NCBI GenBank assembly: GCA_947459245.1
Contig: CANHCV010000016.1
Coordinates: 1 to 46,238 of the forward strand
Source of the DNA: Bacteroidota bacterium
GTDB taxonomy: Bacteria > Bacteroidota > Bacteroidia > UBA7662 > CANHCV01
Length of the DNA: 46,238 nucleotides
Direction of reading: 5' to 3'
How positions within the stretch are numbered: the first letter of the stretch is position 1; every line of letters starts with the position of its first letter. Positions 1 through 9,136 of this stretch are shown piece by piece. The notes beneath the pieces are model-generated. The model did no database searches and was not told the DNA's origin. It saw only the letters and a program-made list of their open reading frames with translations. The translations under genes were made by a program, and so were the position numbers.

Positions 1-594
1 CTCATCCACAAAGCCCACAAAGTGCCCGTTGGGAAAGACCAAGAGCAACATTTGGAAATGACCCGAACGTTTGCCCGCCGCTTCAACCATTTCCATGGCG
101 TAGATGTATTCCCAGAACCCATCGCTTACAACTTTGGAAAGCAGTTGGTGAAGGTTCCCGGACTCGACGGAAACGGAAAGATGGGAAAAAGCGAAGGGGA
201 AAATAACGCCGTTTATTTGGCCGATGCCCCTGAAGTTACCCGCAAAAAAATCATGCGGGCATTAACCGACCAAGGGCCAACGGAACCGAACTCCAAGCCC
301 CCCGTGTTCATCCAGAATCTATTCACTCTCCTGGGCTTGGTCTCCACCCCTGACGTGGTGAAACATTACAAAAAAGCGTATGCCGATTGCTCCATTCGTT
401 ACGGCGATTTGAAGAAACAATTGGCTGAAGATACCCTCGCGTTCATTGCTCCCATCCGGGAACGCATCGTTGAAATTGAAAACGATACAGCATTGATCAA
501 CCGCGTTTTAAAAGACGGAGCCGAAAAAGCCCGCGAATCATCCTCTAAAACCCTGCAAGAAGTGCGCGATTTGTGGGGATTCAAACCATTTTAA
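1..594 (+). CDS. trpS: Tryptophan-tRNA ligase, C-terminal part (5' end outside window)
   Basis: Charges tRNA-Trp with tryptophan in the cytoplasm (class I aminoacyl-tRNA synthetase). The reading frame is open from base 1, so the N-terminal Rossmann half with the HIGH-like motif lies upstream of the window. Visible are VPVGKDQEQHLEMTR, the tryptophan/adenylate-pocket segment typical of TrpRS, and GKMGKSEGE, the KMSKS loop in a KMGKS form. The helical anticodon-binding region follows and the protein ends DLWGFKPF. It is 12 bases upstream of the deoxynucleoside kinase gene and probably co-transcribed with it and kynU. Family assignment is firm. The Gly for Ser in the signature loop is a small deviation whose effect I cannot judge. 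Confidence 0.93.
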   Translation, partial: LIHKAHKVPVGKDQEQHLEMTRTFARRFNHFHGVDVFPEPIAYNFGKQLVKVPGLDGNGKMGKSEGENNAVYLADAPEVTRKKIMRALTDQGPTEPNSKPPVFIQNLFTLLGLVSTPDVVKHYKKAYADCSIRYGDLKKQLAEDTLAFIAPIRERIVEIENDTALINRVLKDGAEKARESSSKTLQEVRDLWGFKPF

Positions 595-606
595 TCAACG
601 AAAGCC

Positions 607-1221
607 ATGCACGTAGCCATCGCAGGAAACATCGGAGCCGGGAAAACAACCCTCACCCGTTTGCTCGCCAAACATTACCAGTGGGAAACCCAATTCGAAA
701 CGGTTGACGATAACCCGTACTTGAACGATTTTTACAACGACATGCAGCGTTGGAGCTTCAATTTGCAGATTTTCTTCTTGCACAACCGCTTCCAACAAAT
801 CGTTGATATCCAAAAATCAGAAAGAAGCGTCATTCAAGATCGCACCATTTATGAAGATGCATTCATCTTCGCTCCCAACCTCCACAGCATGGGATTGATG
901 AGCACCCGCGATTTTACCAATTATAAAAACTTGTTCGACACCATGAGCGAGTTGATTTCCCCACCCGATTTGATGATCTACCTCCGCGCATCCGTGCCGG
1001 GTTTGGTTAACAACATTCAAAAGCGCGGACGAGAATACGAAGACGGCATTCGCCTCGATTACCTCAAACGATTGAACGAACGCTACGAGGCGTGGATTTC
1101 CACCTACGATCGCGGAAAAGTTTTGATCATTTCCGTGGATGAGTTGGATTACGAAAAAAACGAAGAACATTTGGGATCCATCATCTCTAAAATTGATGCG
1201 GAACTAAACGGATTGTTCTAA
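607..1221 (+). CDS. Deoxynucleoside kinase (dNK/dGK family)
   Basis: Predicted to phosphorylate deoxynucleosides for nucleotide salvage, using ATP. The 204-residue protein opens with the P-loop GNIGAGKTT (residues 8-16), followed by the dNK-family pattern DDNPYLNDFY and a helix with FFLHNRF. A DRTIYED segment near residue 80 matches the Asp-Arg-(Ser/Thr) motif and catalytic acid region, and KRGREYEDGI resembles the arginine-rich lid. Length is normal for bacterial deoxyadenosine/deoxyguanosine kinases. Its TAA shares one base with the ATG of kynU, suggesting coupled translation. Substrate preference among dA, dG and dC cannot be read from the sequence. Confidence 0.88.
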   Translation: MHVAIAGNIGAGKTTLTRLLAKHYQWETQFETVDDNPYLNDFYNDMQRWSFNLQIFFLHNRFQQIVDIQKSERSVIQDRTIYEDAFIFAPNLHSMGLMSTRDFTNYKNLFDTMSELISPPDLMIYLRASVPGLVNNIQKRGREYEDGIRLDYLKRLNERYEAWISTYDRGKVLIISVDELDYEKNEEHLGSIISKIDAELNGLF

Positions 1222-2507
1222 TGTCCATGAACTACGAAGCAAGCCGGGCATTCGCCCAGAAAATGGACCGGGAAGATCCCCTTGCCCATTTCCGCGATCG
1301 TTTTCACATTCCGAAATTACACGGCAAGCCTTGCATCTACCTAACAGGGAATTCCCTGGGAGCCATGCCGAAATCGGCCCGAACGTACATCGAAACTGAA
1401 CTGAACGATTGGGCCGAAATGGGGGTAGAAGGCCACTTCGAGGCCGTTCGTCCGTGGAAACCTTACCATCATTTCCTGAAAGAGAAAGCTGCTCGAGTAG
1501 TTGGCGCACTCCCTTCAGAAGTGGTGGTGATGAACAACCTTACGTCTAACCTCCATTTCATGATGGTGAGTTTCTTCCGCCCCGAAGGAAAGCGAACCAA
1601 AATTGTGTGCGAAGGCGGGGCGTTTCCATCCGATCAATACGCTTTGGAAAGTCAACTCAAATTCCACGGACTGGATCCAGATAAGAATTTGATTGAGTTG
1701 TTCCCTCGAAACGGAGAACACACCCTACGAACCGAAGATATTTTAGCCACCCTGGAGCAACACCGCGATGAAATTGCGTTGGTGATGATGGGAGGCGTGA
1801 ATTACTACACCGGTCAATTTTTCGATTTGCCCAGCATTACCGCCAAAGCCCACGAAATTGGAGCCGTTGCTGGTTTTGATTTGGCCCACGCTGCCGGAAA
1901 TTTACCGCTGAATTTGCACGATTGGAACGTGGATTTTGCCGTTTGGTGTTCGTACAAATACCTCAATTCTGGCCCAGGTGGAACATCGGGTTGCTTTGTT
2001 CACCAACGGCACGAAAACAATCCCGACCTTCCGCGTTTCGCGGGTTGGTGGGGCCACAAAGAAGATGAGCGCTTTTTGATGAAAAAGGGATTCATCCCCA
2101 TGGTTGGCGCCGACGGTTGGCAATTGAGCAACGCTCAAATTTTACCGATGGCGGCTCACCTCGCCTCCTTGGAAATTTTCGATGAGGCAGGAATGCATTC
2201 TTTGCGAGAAAAATCGCTAAAGCTTTCGGGATTTGCGCACCATTTGCTGAATCGCGTAGCTCAAGAATTCCCCGATGCCGGCATTGAAGTCATTACCCCC
2301 GCCGACGAAAACCAAAGGGGTTGCCAAGTGAGTCTTTTGGCGGGTCCGCGAGGAAAGGAATTGTTCAACGCCCTCCACGCCAAAGGAGTACTTACCGATT
2401 GGCGGGAACCCAATGTGATTCGTTTTGCACCGGTTCCATTGTACAACCGCTTCGAAGAGGTGTACGAAGTGTACGAGGTGATGCATGACATTCTTGTTAA
2501 CGCATAA
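1221..2507 (+). CDS. kynU: Kynureninase
   Basis: PLP enzyme that cleaves kynurenine or 3-hydroxykynurenine to anthranilate or 3-hydroxyanthranilate plus alanine, a step of tryptophan breakdown and of the eukaryote-like NAD synthesis route. The 428-residue protein has the family landmarks: YLTGNSLGAMP near the N-terminus, GVNYYTGQFFD, FDLAHAAGN (PLP-ring Asp) and CSYKYLNSGPGG with the PLP-binding lysine at K246, then the FAGWWGHK segment. Length is full for the family. Placement after trpS and a nucleoside kinase hints at tryptophan/NAD metabolism, but no other kyn gene is visible. The start overlaps the preceding stop by one base. Confidence 0.95.
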   Translation: MSMNYEASRAFAQKMDREDPLAHFRDRFHIPKLHGKPCIYLTGNSLGAMPKSARTYIETELNDWAEMGVEGHFEAVRPWKPYHHFLKEKAARVVGALPSEVVVMNNLTSNLHFMMVSFFRPEGKRTKIVCEGGAFPSDQYALESQLKFHGLDPDKNLIELFPRNGEHTLRTEDILATLEQHRDEIALVMMGGVNYYTGQFFDLPSITAKAHEIGAVAGFDLAHAAGNLPLNLHDWNVDFAVWCSYKYLNSGPGGTSGCFVHQRHENNPDLPRFAGWWGHKEDERFLMKKGFIPMVGADGWQLSNAQILPMAAHLASLEIFDEAGMHSLREKSLKLSGFAHHLLNRVAQEFPDAGIEVITPADENQRGCQVSLLAGPRGKELFNALHAKGVLTDWREPNVIRFAPVPLYNRFEEVYEVYEVMHDILVNA

Positions 2508-2532
2508 AAAAGGGGCCAAATGGCCCCTTTTT
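2507..2532. terminator. Bidirectional intrinsic terminator between kynU and the ion channel gene
   Basis: Perfect arms AAAAAGGGGCCA and TGGCCCCTTTTT enclose two bases. With A and T runs on both sides it can serve kynU on the + strand and the convergent channel gene on the - strand, whose stop codon lies inside the T run. Confidence 0.9.
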
Positions 2533-3421
2533 ATTTTGAAATTTTATCCTTGTTTAAGGTATTCAACAACTTTTCTATTTGCAATTGTAAATCATCCATT
2601 TTTTTTTCGACCTCTTTGTTCTCGTTTACTTTTTGTGAACTTAACTTTTCTTGAATACTGGTTGTCATTACGGCTAAAAACACATTTAGTGTAATCATTA
2701 CGGAAAAAATGAAGAAAGAAACAAGGTAAAAATCAGTTACTATTTCATGCACACTGGTATATAATCTAAGTTCTTTATGTACATCAGCCCAACCATTTGT
2801 CATGATTTGAAACATACCCATCATGGCCTCATATAAGGTTGAATAGTTGATGCTATCGAATTTTTGGAAGCCGTATAAATTCATCCCTAAAATCGCATAA
2901 GTATACACCAATAGAAAGATTAAAATTAAAAAAATGGCAATCGTTGGAATAACAGCGGCAATCTTTCGTTCAATTCTTTTAATGTAATTCAACCCGCTGA
3001 ACAACCTGAAAATCCGGAATACTCTTAGCATTCTGAGAATCAAAATAATCTCAGGATGTTTTATGAAGTGTTCTGCAAAGGCAATCCAACTTGCAACAAC
3101 CAAAATAAGATCAAACGTAATCCAAAACCAAGTCTCTAAAGAATCAATGGTTTCAGCTATTTTTTTATTTTCTTTTCTGAAAAATTGAAAAAATACTTTT
3201 AAATCTCGAAATAATGTTTTTAAAGGTGATGAAAAAAATAAACGAATTGAAATTTCGTAAGTAAAAAATAAAACAAAAAGGGCATCAATAATATCAAAAT
3301 AAAATTTAAAGCTACTATTGTATTTAATTGCAGTTTCAATTCCTATGACAAAAGCATTAAATAAAATTACAAAGCTTGAAACTCTTTGAAGTGATTCAAG
3401 ATTATTAAACTTAATTCGCAT
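2531..3421 (-). CDS. Voltage-gated cation channel (bacterial NaV/ion transporter family), atypical filter
   Basis: 296-residue single-domain voltage-gated channel, expected to act as a tetramer in the inner membrane. Hydrophobic segments fit S1 (about 14-31), S2 (41-61), S3 (97-115), S4 (125-142), S5 (156-183) and S6 (229-256). S4 carries arginines at every third position (R130, R133, R136, R139) in LRMLRVFRIFRLF. The pore loop reads MFQIMTNGWADV, whereas bacterial sodium channels have FQ..TLESW: here one residue is missing between Thr and Trp and the acidic filter residue is absent. The C-terminus (256-292) is a charged coiled coil, as in NaChBac-type tetramers. The gene is clearly AT-rich against its neighbours and stands alone between unrelated genes, which suggests transfer. 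Ion selectivity is unknown. Confidence 0.85.
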   Translation of the reverse strand: MRIKFNNLESLQRVSSFVILFNAFVIGIETAIKYNSSFKFYFDIIDALFVLFFTYEISIRLFFSSPLKTLFRDLKVFFQFFRKENKKIAETIDSLETWFWITFDLILVVASWIAFAEHFIKHPEIILILRMLRVFRIFRLFSGLNYIKRIERKIAAVIPTIAIFLILIFLLVYTYAILGMNLYGFQKFDSINYSTLYEAMMGMFQIMTNGWADVHKELRLYTSVHEIVTDFYLVSFFIFSVMITLNVFLAVMTTSIQEKLSSQKVNENKEVEKKMDDLQLQIEKLLNTLNKDKISK

Positions 3422-3508
3422 AAAATGACTTTAGACCTTTTTTCATGCAAGATAATATCAGCTATTTGTTATGATATGCTTGTTAAAAAGGAAGTTTAAA
3501 AACAACCC

Positions 3509-3967
3509 TTAAAACTTAATCACTGCCGAATGCGGACGTCCGTGAACCAAAACGAATTCCTCCGCAGCTCTCAAGTTCAACGCACCGTCTTGGAACAACT
3601 GCGCTTTGCCAATCATTCGGGCAACTTTTTCGGTTTTGATGCCGGCAAAATCGACCTCGCAAATTTCACGAGTGGGTAAGAAAATCACTTCGTAATAAAC
3701 CACCCGGCCCTGCGGATTTGATTTCGAAATTTGCATCACCGAGTTGTAATCCCGCAGGTTTATGCGCATCACCTTGTTTCCCGATAAATCGAAAACGTCG
3801 TAATGACAATCTACTGCTCCAAATCCGCAATCGAACCGTTCTATTTTAAAGGCATCGATGCCGTTCACGGTTGCAATGTGGGATTCTTCGTTCCATTCCA
3901 CCTCGGTTTTTTGAGCGGAAGCAACGGAAACGAAAAGAACGAATAGGAAAGAAAAAAGGGTCTTCAT
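3509..3967 (-). CDS. Small secreted protein of unknown function
   Basis: 152 residues. The first 18 or so (MKTLFSFLFVLFVSVASA then Q) form a clear Sec signal peptide, so the product is periplasmic or outer-membrane associated. The rest is mixed beta-rich sequence with three cysteines (CGFGAVDC and one near residue 95), allowing a disulfide. I do not recognise a family. Its ATG overlaps the murI stop (ATGA arrangement), so it is the last gene of the murI end of the envelope cluster and probably translated by coupling. A role in the cell envelope is inferred from position and signal peptide only. Confidence 0.75.
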   Translation of the reverse strand: MKTLFSFLFVLFVSVASAQKTEVEWNEESHIATVNGIDAFKIERFDCGFGAVDCHYDVFDLSGNKVMRINLRDYNSVMQISKSNPQGRVVYYEVIFLPTREICEVDFAGIKTEKVARMIGKAQLFQDGALNLRAAEEFVLVHGRPHSAVIKF

Positions 3968-4764
3968 AATTTTTGAGCCTTGAGGAGAACATCGGTGCCG
4001 AAAAACAATTGGGTGGATTTTTTGAAGCTATCGGTTAAATCAGAAACAAAAAATTCGTGGGGCTCCGAATTGGATTCCGCCAACAAATCGAGATCGGTAA
4101 GGGTATTTTTCACGTGCTCGGCAACGATTTGAGCCGTGTCTAACACGGCCACTTCCCCCCCAAAATAATCGCGCACCTCGGAAGCGATGAGCGGATAGTG
4201 CGTGCAAGCCAAAGCAATCGCTTCAATTCCCCGCAAAACCGGATCGCTGAGGTAGCTTTTCAACACTCCTCGGCTAACGTCGGTGCCGGCAAAACCCTCT
4301 TCAATCATGGCTGCGAGGAGAGGCGTACTTTTCGGATGCACTTCGAGTCCGGCGGTGGGTTTCAACTTCTCCTGGAAAATACCGGAAGAGATGGTGGCCT
4401 TGGTGCCGATGATGCCTACGTGCTTGAATTTTTTGTGTTGGATGAAATCAACAACGGGGTCGATTACGTTGGTTACGGCAACGCCGTGGGCGGCACACAG
4501 TGCTCGAACGGATTCGTAGGCTGCGGCCGAGGCCGAATTGCACGCAATCACCAAATGCTTGATGCCTTTTTCCAAGAGAAAGAGGGTAATTTGTACGCTG
4601 TATTCGGTAATCAGGGATTTGGATTTTTCCCCATAAGGCAAATGAGCGGTGTCCCCAAAGTAGAGGAACCGCTCATTCGGTAAGGCCTTCGCCATCGCGC
4701 TGGCCACGGTTAATCCGCCAATTCCCGAATCGAAAATGCCGATGGGTTGTTGGGGTTGAACCAT
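3964..4764 (-). CDS. murI: Glutamate racemase
   Basis: Makes D-glutamate for peptidoglycan in the cytoplasm, without a cofactor. The 266-residue protein shows IGIFDSGIGGLTV with the first catalytic-site Asp and Ser, FGDTAHLPYGEKS, the first catalytic cysteine in ACNSASA (C75) and the second in LACTHYPL (C187). The usual ACNTAS is ACNSAS here, a conservative change. Length is normal. It follows the two ompH genes with a one-base gap to the nearer one and overlaps the secreted-protein gene downstream, matching the conserved Bacteroidota order bamA-ompH-ompH-murI. Confidence 0.96.
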   Translation of the reverse strand: MVQPQQPIGIFDSGIGGLTVASAMAKALPNERFLYFGDTAHLPYGEKSKSLITEYSVQITLFLLEKGIKHLVIACNSASAAAYESVRALCAAHGVAVTNVIDPVVDFIQHKKFKHVGIIGTKATISSGIFQEKLKPTAGLEVHPKSTPLLAAMIEEGFAGTDVSRGVLKSYLSDPVLRGIEAIALACTHYPLIASEVRDYFGGEVAVLDTAQIVAEHVKNTLTDLDLLAESNSEPHEFFVSDLTDSFKKSTQLFFGTDVLLKAQKL

Positions 4765-4765
4765 T

Positions 4766-5323
4766 TTATTTTTTTCCTCCTTTGGCTGGAGCTGGTTTAT
4801 CGGTTGCTGGTTTTGGATCAGCTGCGATTTTCAATTTCACCTTTACTTTATCGGAAAGATCTTCTGAATCTTTTGCGTAAAGCAAAACACCAACCGAGCT
4901 ATCGAAAACGTAGGTGTATCCACCTTCTTTGGCTACTTCTTCAATGGCAGCATTGATTTTATCAACCAAAGGCTTCAACAATTCTTGTTTTTTGTTCTGA
5001 ATGTCTTCGTTGGCCAACGATTCGAATTCTTGCATGCGCATTTGAAGACCTTCTACATCTTTGCGCTTCAATTCCAACAAAGTTTTGGATGTTGCTGGGT
5101 TCTTGGACATGCTTTCGTACTCGCCCATTTTGTTTTCCAATTCTCCCAAAAGGACTTTGTAATCGTCTTTGATTTGCTTGTCGTAATTGATCAAGGAATC
5201 TTGGGCGAGTTTATATCCTGGAAGAACAGCAATTAAATCGGATGAATTCAAGTGGCCTAATTTCACTTGGGCGAAAGCACCGGTACTGAATGCGATAAAC
5301 GCGAGAATAATGAGTTTTTTCAT
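4766..5323 (-). CDS. OmpH/Skp family periplasmic chaperone (second copy in the operon)
   Basis: Predicted periplasmic holdase that carries unfolded outer-membrane proteins to the BAM complex. 185 residues: signal peptide MKKLIILAFIAFSTGAFA, short beta segment VKLGHLNSSDLIAVLPG, then the long helical arms (about 40-120) rich in Lys/Glu with FESLANEDIQNKKQELL, and a return strand YTYVFDSS. The tail is Pro/Ala/Lys-rich and low-complexity. It lies 12 bases downstream of a related gene and one base upstream of murI. Tandem ompH genes next to bamA are normal in this phylum. Confidence 0.88.
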   Translation of the reverse strand: MKKLIILAFIAFSTGAFAQVKLGHLNSSDLIAVLPGYKLAQDSLINYDKQIKDDYKVLLGELENKMGEYESMSKNPATSKTLLELKRKDVEGLQMRMQEFESLANEDIQNKKQELLKPLVDKINAAIEEVAKEGGYTYVFDSSVGVLLYAKDSEDLSDKVKVKLKIAADPKPATDKPAPAKGGKK

Positions 5324-5335
5324 GTTATGATTGAG

Positions 5336-5854
5336 TTATTTTTTACCTGCGATTCCCATCATTTCCAACACTTCATCGCTTTTATCGAATTTGGTATTGG
5401 AGTACAGCATCAGCAATTCTCCCGATTTATCGAACACGAAATCGTATTGTTTTTCGCGAGCCAATCGTTGAACGGCGTTGTATACTTTATCTTGAATGGG
5501 TTTGATCAATTCTTGTTTCTTTTTGAAGAGGTCTCCTTCGTAGCCAAAACGTTTTTGTTGAAGATCACTCAACTCTTTTTCTTTGAGTTCGATTTCTGCT
5601 TTTCTTCTTTTTAGCATCTCTTCGGTAAGAAGGGCTTTTTCGGCTTCTAGGGTTCGGTACATTTTGGTGATGTCGCCCGTACGCGTTTCAATTTCTTTGG
5701 CCCAAGTTTCGGAAAGGGCGTCGACTTGCTTCTGTGCCGCACTGTATTCGGGCATTTTATTCAAGATGTACTCGGAGCTCACGTAGCACCAACGCTGGGC
5801 GGAGGCCCACTGGGCACCGAAGAAGAAAAGTGCAACGAGAAGAAGTTTTTTCAT
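5336..5854 (-). CDS. OmpH/Skp family periplasmic chaperone (first copy in the operon)
   Basis: Same predicted role as the gene that follows it: binding unfolded outer-membrane proteins in the periplasm. The 172-residue protein starts at the ATG at 5854, because this gives a signal peptide (MKKLLLVALFFFGAQWASA) and places the start one base after the bamA stop. A longer frame from a GTG at 5977 would overlap bamA and add sequence without a signal. Landmarks are YVSSEYILNKMPEY, long charged helices, and KKKQELIKPIQDKVYNAV with YDFVFDKSG at the end of the arms. The two OmpH copies are clearly diverged from each other. Confidence 0.88.
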   Translation of the reverse strand: MKKLLLVALFFFGAQWASAQRWCYVSSEYILNKMPEYSAAQKQVDALSETWAKEIETRTGDITKMYRTLEAEKALLTEEMLKRRKAEIELKEKELSDLQQKRFGYEGDLFKKKQELIKPIQDKVYNAVQRLAREKQYDFVFDKSGELLMLYSNTKFDKSDEVLEMMGIAGKK

Positions 5855-5855
5855 C

Positions 5856-8381
5856 TTAAAAAGTTTGACCAATACTGATGTGCAAATTACCTCGTTTGGT
5901 GATGTTGAAATTCGGATTATTGTCGAAACCGTAACCCCAATCCACCCCAAGAAGTCCAAACATGGGCAAGAAAACACGAATTCCCGCTCCGGCCGATTTC
6001 ATGTTATTGAAAGGTTGGAAGGAGCGAATGTTGGCAAAGTTATTACCCGCTTCCAAAAATCCCAAAATGTAAACGCTGGCCTGCGGATTTAATGATACCG
6101 GATACCTCAATTCAGCTGTAAATTTCTGGAACATTTTTCCTCCAATGGGATTGATGTTCACGCGAGGACCAATGGAATTATCGGCATAACCCCTCAAACG
6201 AATCAACTCACGATCGTCCAAATTAAATCCGGTTAATCCAGAACCGCCCACGAAGAATCTTCCAAAAGGTTGCTCTATGTTCCTGGAGTAGCCTCCTAAA
6301 AATCCGAGTTGGACCTGAGTGGCCAACACGAATTTACCGGTAAGGGAAGTGTACCACGCCCCGTCGAAACGCCATTTGTGGTATTCAATCCACTTGTACC
6401 GATCTTCTGCCGATGCCTTTTCAAAAGGAACGTCGGTAAATAAGCTGCGAGGGGGAGTCATGGCCAACGAAAGGGTAATGTTACTTCCGTACGTTGGGAA
6501 GATGGGGTTATCCCCCACCGAATTTCGGCTCAACGTTTCGCGAATGAAGATGGAATTGGCCGAGCCGTTCGACAAAAACGCATTGATGGATCCGTATTTG
6601 TTAATTTCGTAGCGTTGGTAGTTGATGGAGTGAAGGATGTTGAAGAAATCATCCGGTTTTTTCAATCGTTTTCCCAAGGAAATACTCGCTCCATAAATGG
6701 TTAAACTCCCGTGATTGGGATTGAGAACTCGATTTCCAAGAGAATCGTCGGTGTATTTGGCAATTCCATTCAATTGTTGGGAGCTGTACAAGCTAACGCC
6801 GAAGGAATTGGGTTTTTTGCCTCCCAACCAAGGTTCGGTGAAAGACAGGTTGTAGGAACGGAAAAATAGAGCATTGGCCACCGCGCGAATCCCCAATTTC
6901 TGTCCGTCACCCGTTGGCACTGGAGCCCATTTCTTGGGATTCAAGGCATTTTTTGCTGAAAAGTTGTTCAAGGTTAATCCCAGTGATCCCACGAAAAATC
7001 GTCCACCGAATCCACCCGATAACTCCACTTGGTCCGACGATTTTTCAACCACCGTGTACTCCAAATCTACCGTTCCCGTTGCAGGATTGGGGTAAGGAAC
7101 GATGTTGATTTGTTCGGGATCGAAGAAACCCAACTGCCCCAATTCTCGGGTAGTACGAATGATATCGTTTCGGGAGAATTTCTGACCGGGTTTGGTGCGC
7201 AATTCGCGCATGATCACGTGGTCGTTGGTTTTTTCGTTTCCTTTGATGGTGATTTTATTGATGGTCGCCTGGGTTCCTTCGCTGATGTTCACCATCAAAT
7301 CGATGGAATCTTCACCAACGGGAATTTGTGTTGGATTCAATTGGAAAAACAAGTACCCGTTGTCCATGTACAAAGAGGTGATATCCCTACCACTTTGGTC
7401 CATGTACAAGCGCTGATCCAACAAACTTTGGTTGAAGACATCTCCTTTTTTCACACCCAAAATGCTTTCAAGCAGCGAATCGGGGTAAATGGTATTTCCG
7501 TCAACGGTTACATTTCTGAAGAAGAATTGGCGGCCTTCATCAATTTTCACTAGAACTCGAAGGCGATTATCGGAAATCGGGAAAAAGGTATCTTGAACAA
7601 TCGCCGCATTGAGGTAGCCCAGGTTTTTGTATTTCCCAATGAGTTTTTCCTGGTCCTCAACAAATTCACCTTGGGAGAACTTGGATCCACGGAAAACATT
7701 CCACCAAACGTAAGGTTTCACCTTTTTGAAGGTTCTCAACGCTTTGGCTGAAGTGATAGCGGTATTTCCTACGAAAACAACTTCACCGATGCGGTACTTG
7801 TTTCCGGGGTTCACTTTAATTTTCAAGAAAACGGCGTTCGTAGCGGTGGTATCGGGTACTTCTTCGTAAGCCACATCGATGCTGTAGTATCCCTTTTTGA
7901 GGTAGTGGCTTCGAATGAGGTTGGTGCAACTTTGCTTTACGTTTTCGGTGAGAACAGCGCCTTTGTACTTTTTAATATCGTCGTTGATATCGTCAACATC
8001 TCCTTTTTTCAAACTGCTGTTGAAAGCGAATTTGGAAATTTTCGGTTTTTCTTGGAGCACGTAGGTGAGGTAAATTTGATCGCCAACGATGCTGTCGACC
8101 CGAATTTTCACATCTCCAAAAAGGCCCTGTTTCCACAGCTTTTTGATGGCATTGGGCAACTCTTCTCCTGGAATTTTGATGGTTTTCCCGGGGCGAACAC
8201 CGGAAATGATGATGAGAATATCGGGGTCTAAAAACTGGGTTCCTTCTACTTTTACGGCTGCAACTTTGTATTCCTTGGCGGTTTCTGAGAAATTATACAA
8301 CGTATCATTCTGCGCCTGGGAAGGCGATGTAAAAAGGATGGTAAGCGCGAGTGAGGAAAGTAGGAGAAAAAGGGTTTTCAT
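5856..8381 (-). CDS. bamA: Outer-membrane protein assembly factor BamA
   Basis: Core of the BAM machine that folds beta-barrel proteins into the outer membrane. 841 residues from the ATG at 8381; a TTG one codon upstream is less likely, since the ATG overlaps the uppS TGA. A signal peptide (ends PSQAQ) is followed by about 400 residues of repeated POTRA modules (e.g. KVEGTQFLDPDIL, VVFVGNTAITSAKALRTF, KITIKGNEKTNDHVIMRELRTKPGQ), then the 16-strand barrel with GGSGLTGFNLDDRELIRLRGY, which contains the RGY-like lid-lock motif, and ends in the aromatic HISIGQTF. It is adjacent to uppS and two Skp-like chaperones, a functionally coherent set. Confidence 0.95.
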   Translation of the reverse strand: MKTLFLLLSSLALTILFTSPSQAQNDTLYNFSETAKEYKVAAVKVEGTQFLDPDILIIISGVRPGKTIKIPGEELPNAIKKLWKQGLFGDVKIRVDSIVGDQIYLTYVLQEKPKISKFAFNSSLKKGDVDDINDDIKKYKGAVLTENVKQSCTNLIRSHYLKKGYYSIDVAYEEVPDTTATNAVFLKIKVNPGNKYRIGEVVFVGNTAITSAKALRTFKKVKPYVWWNVFRGSKFSQGEFVEDQEKLIGKYKNLGYLNAAIVQDTFFPISDNRLRVLVKIDEGRQFFFRNVTVDGNTIYPDSLLESILGVKKGDVFNQSLLDQRLYMDQSGRDITSLYMDNGYLFFQLNPTQIPVGEDSIDLMVNISEGTQATINKITIKGNEKTNDHVIMRELRTKPGQKFSRNDIIRTTRELGQLGFFDPEQINIVPYPNPATGTVDLEYTVVEKSSDQVELSGGFGGRFFVGSLGLTLNNFSAKNALNPKKWAPVPTGDGQKLGIRAVANALFFRSYNLSFTEPWLGGKKPNSFGVSLYSSQQLNGIAKYTDDSLGNRVLNPNHGSLTIYGASISLGKRLKKPDDFFNILHSINYQRYEINKYGSINAFLSNGSANSIFIRETLSRNSVGDNPIFPTYGSNITLSLAMTPPRSLFTDVPFEKASAEDRYKWIEYHKWRFDGAWYTSLTGKFVLATQVQLGFLGGYSRNIEQPFGRFFVGGSGLTGFNLDDRELIRLRGYADNSIGPRVNINPIGGKMFQKFTAELRYPVSLNPQASVYILGFLEAGNNFANIRSFQPFNNMKSAGAGIRVFLPMFGLLGVDWGYGFDNNPNFNITKRGNLHISIGQTF

Positions 8382-9127
8382 CAAGGTTTTAATTGTTCAG
8401 ATGTTTTTCCAAATCGGCGTTCTCTTTTTTGGTAATCAAGAATGGCTTCTAGCAGGTCTTCTTCTCCGAATTCGGGCCACAATTTCGTGCTGAAGTACAA
8501 TTCGGAATAGGCCAATTGCCAAAGCAAGAAATTGGAGATGCGAAATTCCCCGCTGGTTCGTATCAACAAATCGGGATCGGGCATGGAGGCCGTTTCCAAG
8601 AATTGACTGATGAACTGATCGTTAACGGAGTCGATAGGAAAAGGGTTGTTTTTGTATTCGTTCAGGATGGATTTTACGGCTTCGGTAATTTCCCATCGGC
8701 TGGAGTAGGAAAGGGCCAGCGTAAGCGTCATTCGCGTATTTCCAGCCGTTTCAGCAATGGCTTTTTCCAGCGATTTGCGGGTGGAGTTAGGCAACTGGTT
8801 TAAATCGCCAATGGCGTTCAAACGGATGTTGTTTTTTTGAAGCGTAGCCGTTTCTTTTTGAATCGCTTGAACCAGCAATTGCATCAATGCCCGAACTTCT
8901 AAGCTCGGACGGTTCCAGTTTTCGGTAGAGAAAGCGTAGAGGGTGAGGTAGGATACGCCCAATTTGGCGCACATCTCGGTGGTTTTTCGAACCGCCTCTA
9001 CCCCGTTTTTATGACCAAAAATTCGATTTTTTCCAGAAGATTTTGCCCAACGTCCGTTCCCATCCATGATGATGGCAATGTGTTGGGGCAATCGTTCAGG
9101 TAGAATTTGACTGGTCAAAGAATCCAT
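8381..9127 (-). CDS. uppS: Isoprenyl transferase (undecaprenyl diphosphate synthase)
   Basis: Cis-prenyltransferase that builds the C55 lipid carrier for peptidoglycan and O-antigen on the cytoplasmic side of the membrane. 248 residues with AIIMDGNGRWAK (catalytic Asp at D22), GHKNGVEAVRK, YLTLYAFSTENWNRP, and near the end DPDLLIRTSGEFRISNFLLWQLAYSELYF, the conserved second pyrophosphate-binding region. Length is typical. Its stop overlaps the bamA start by one base and it follows the PorG-like gene by nine bases. Confidence 0.96.
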   Translation of the reverse strand: MDSLTSQILPERLPQHIAIIMDGNGRWAKSSGKNRIFGHKNGVEAVRKTTEMCAKLGVSYLTLYAFSTENWNRPSLEVRALMQLLVQAIQKETATLQKNNIRLNAIGDLNQLPNSTRKSLEKAIAETAGNTRMTLTLALSYSSRWEITEAVKSILNEYKNNPFPIDSVNDQFISQFLETASMPDPDLLIRTSGEFRISNFLLWQLAYSELYFSTKLWPEFGEEDLLEAILDYQKRERRFGKTSEQLKP

Positions 9128-9136
9128 TCCGCAAAG

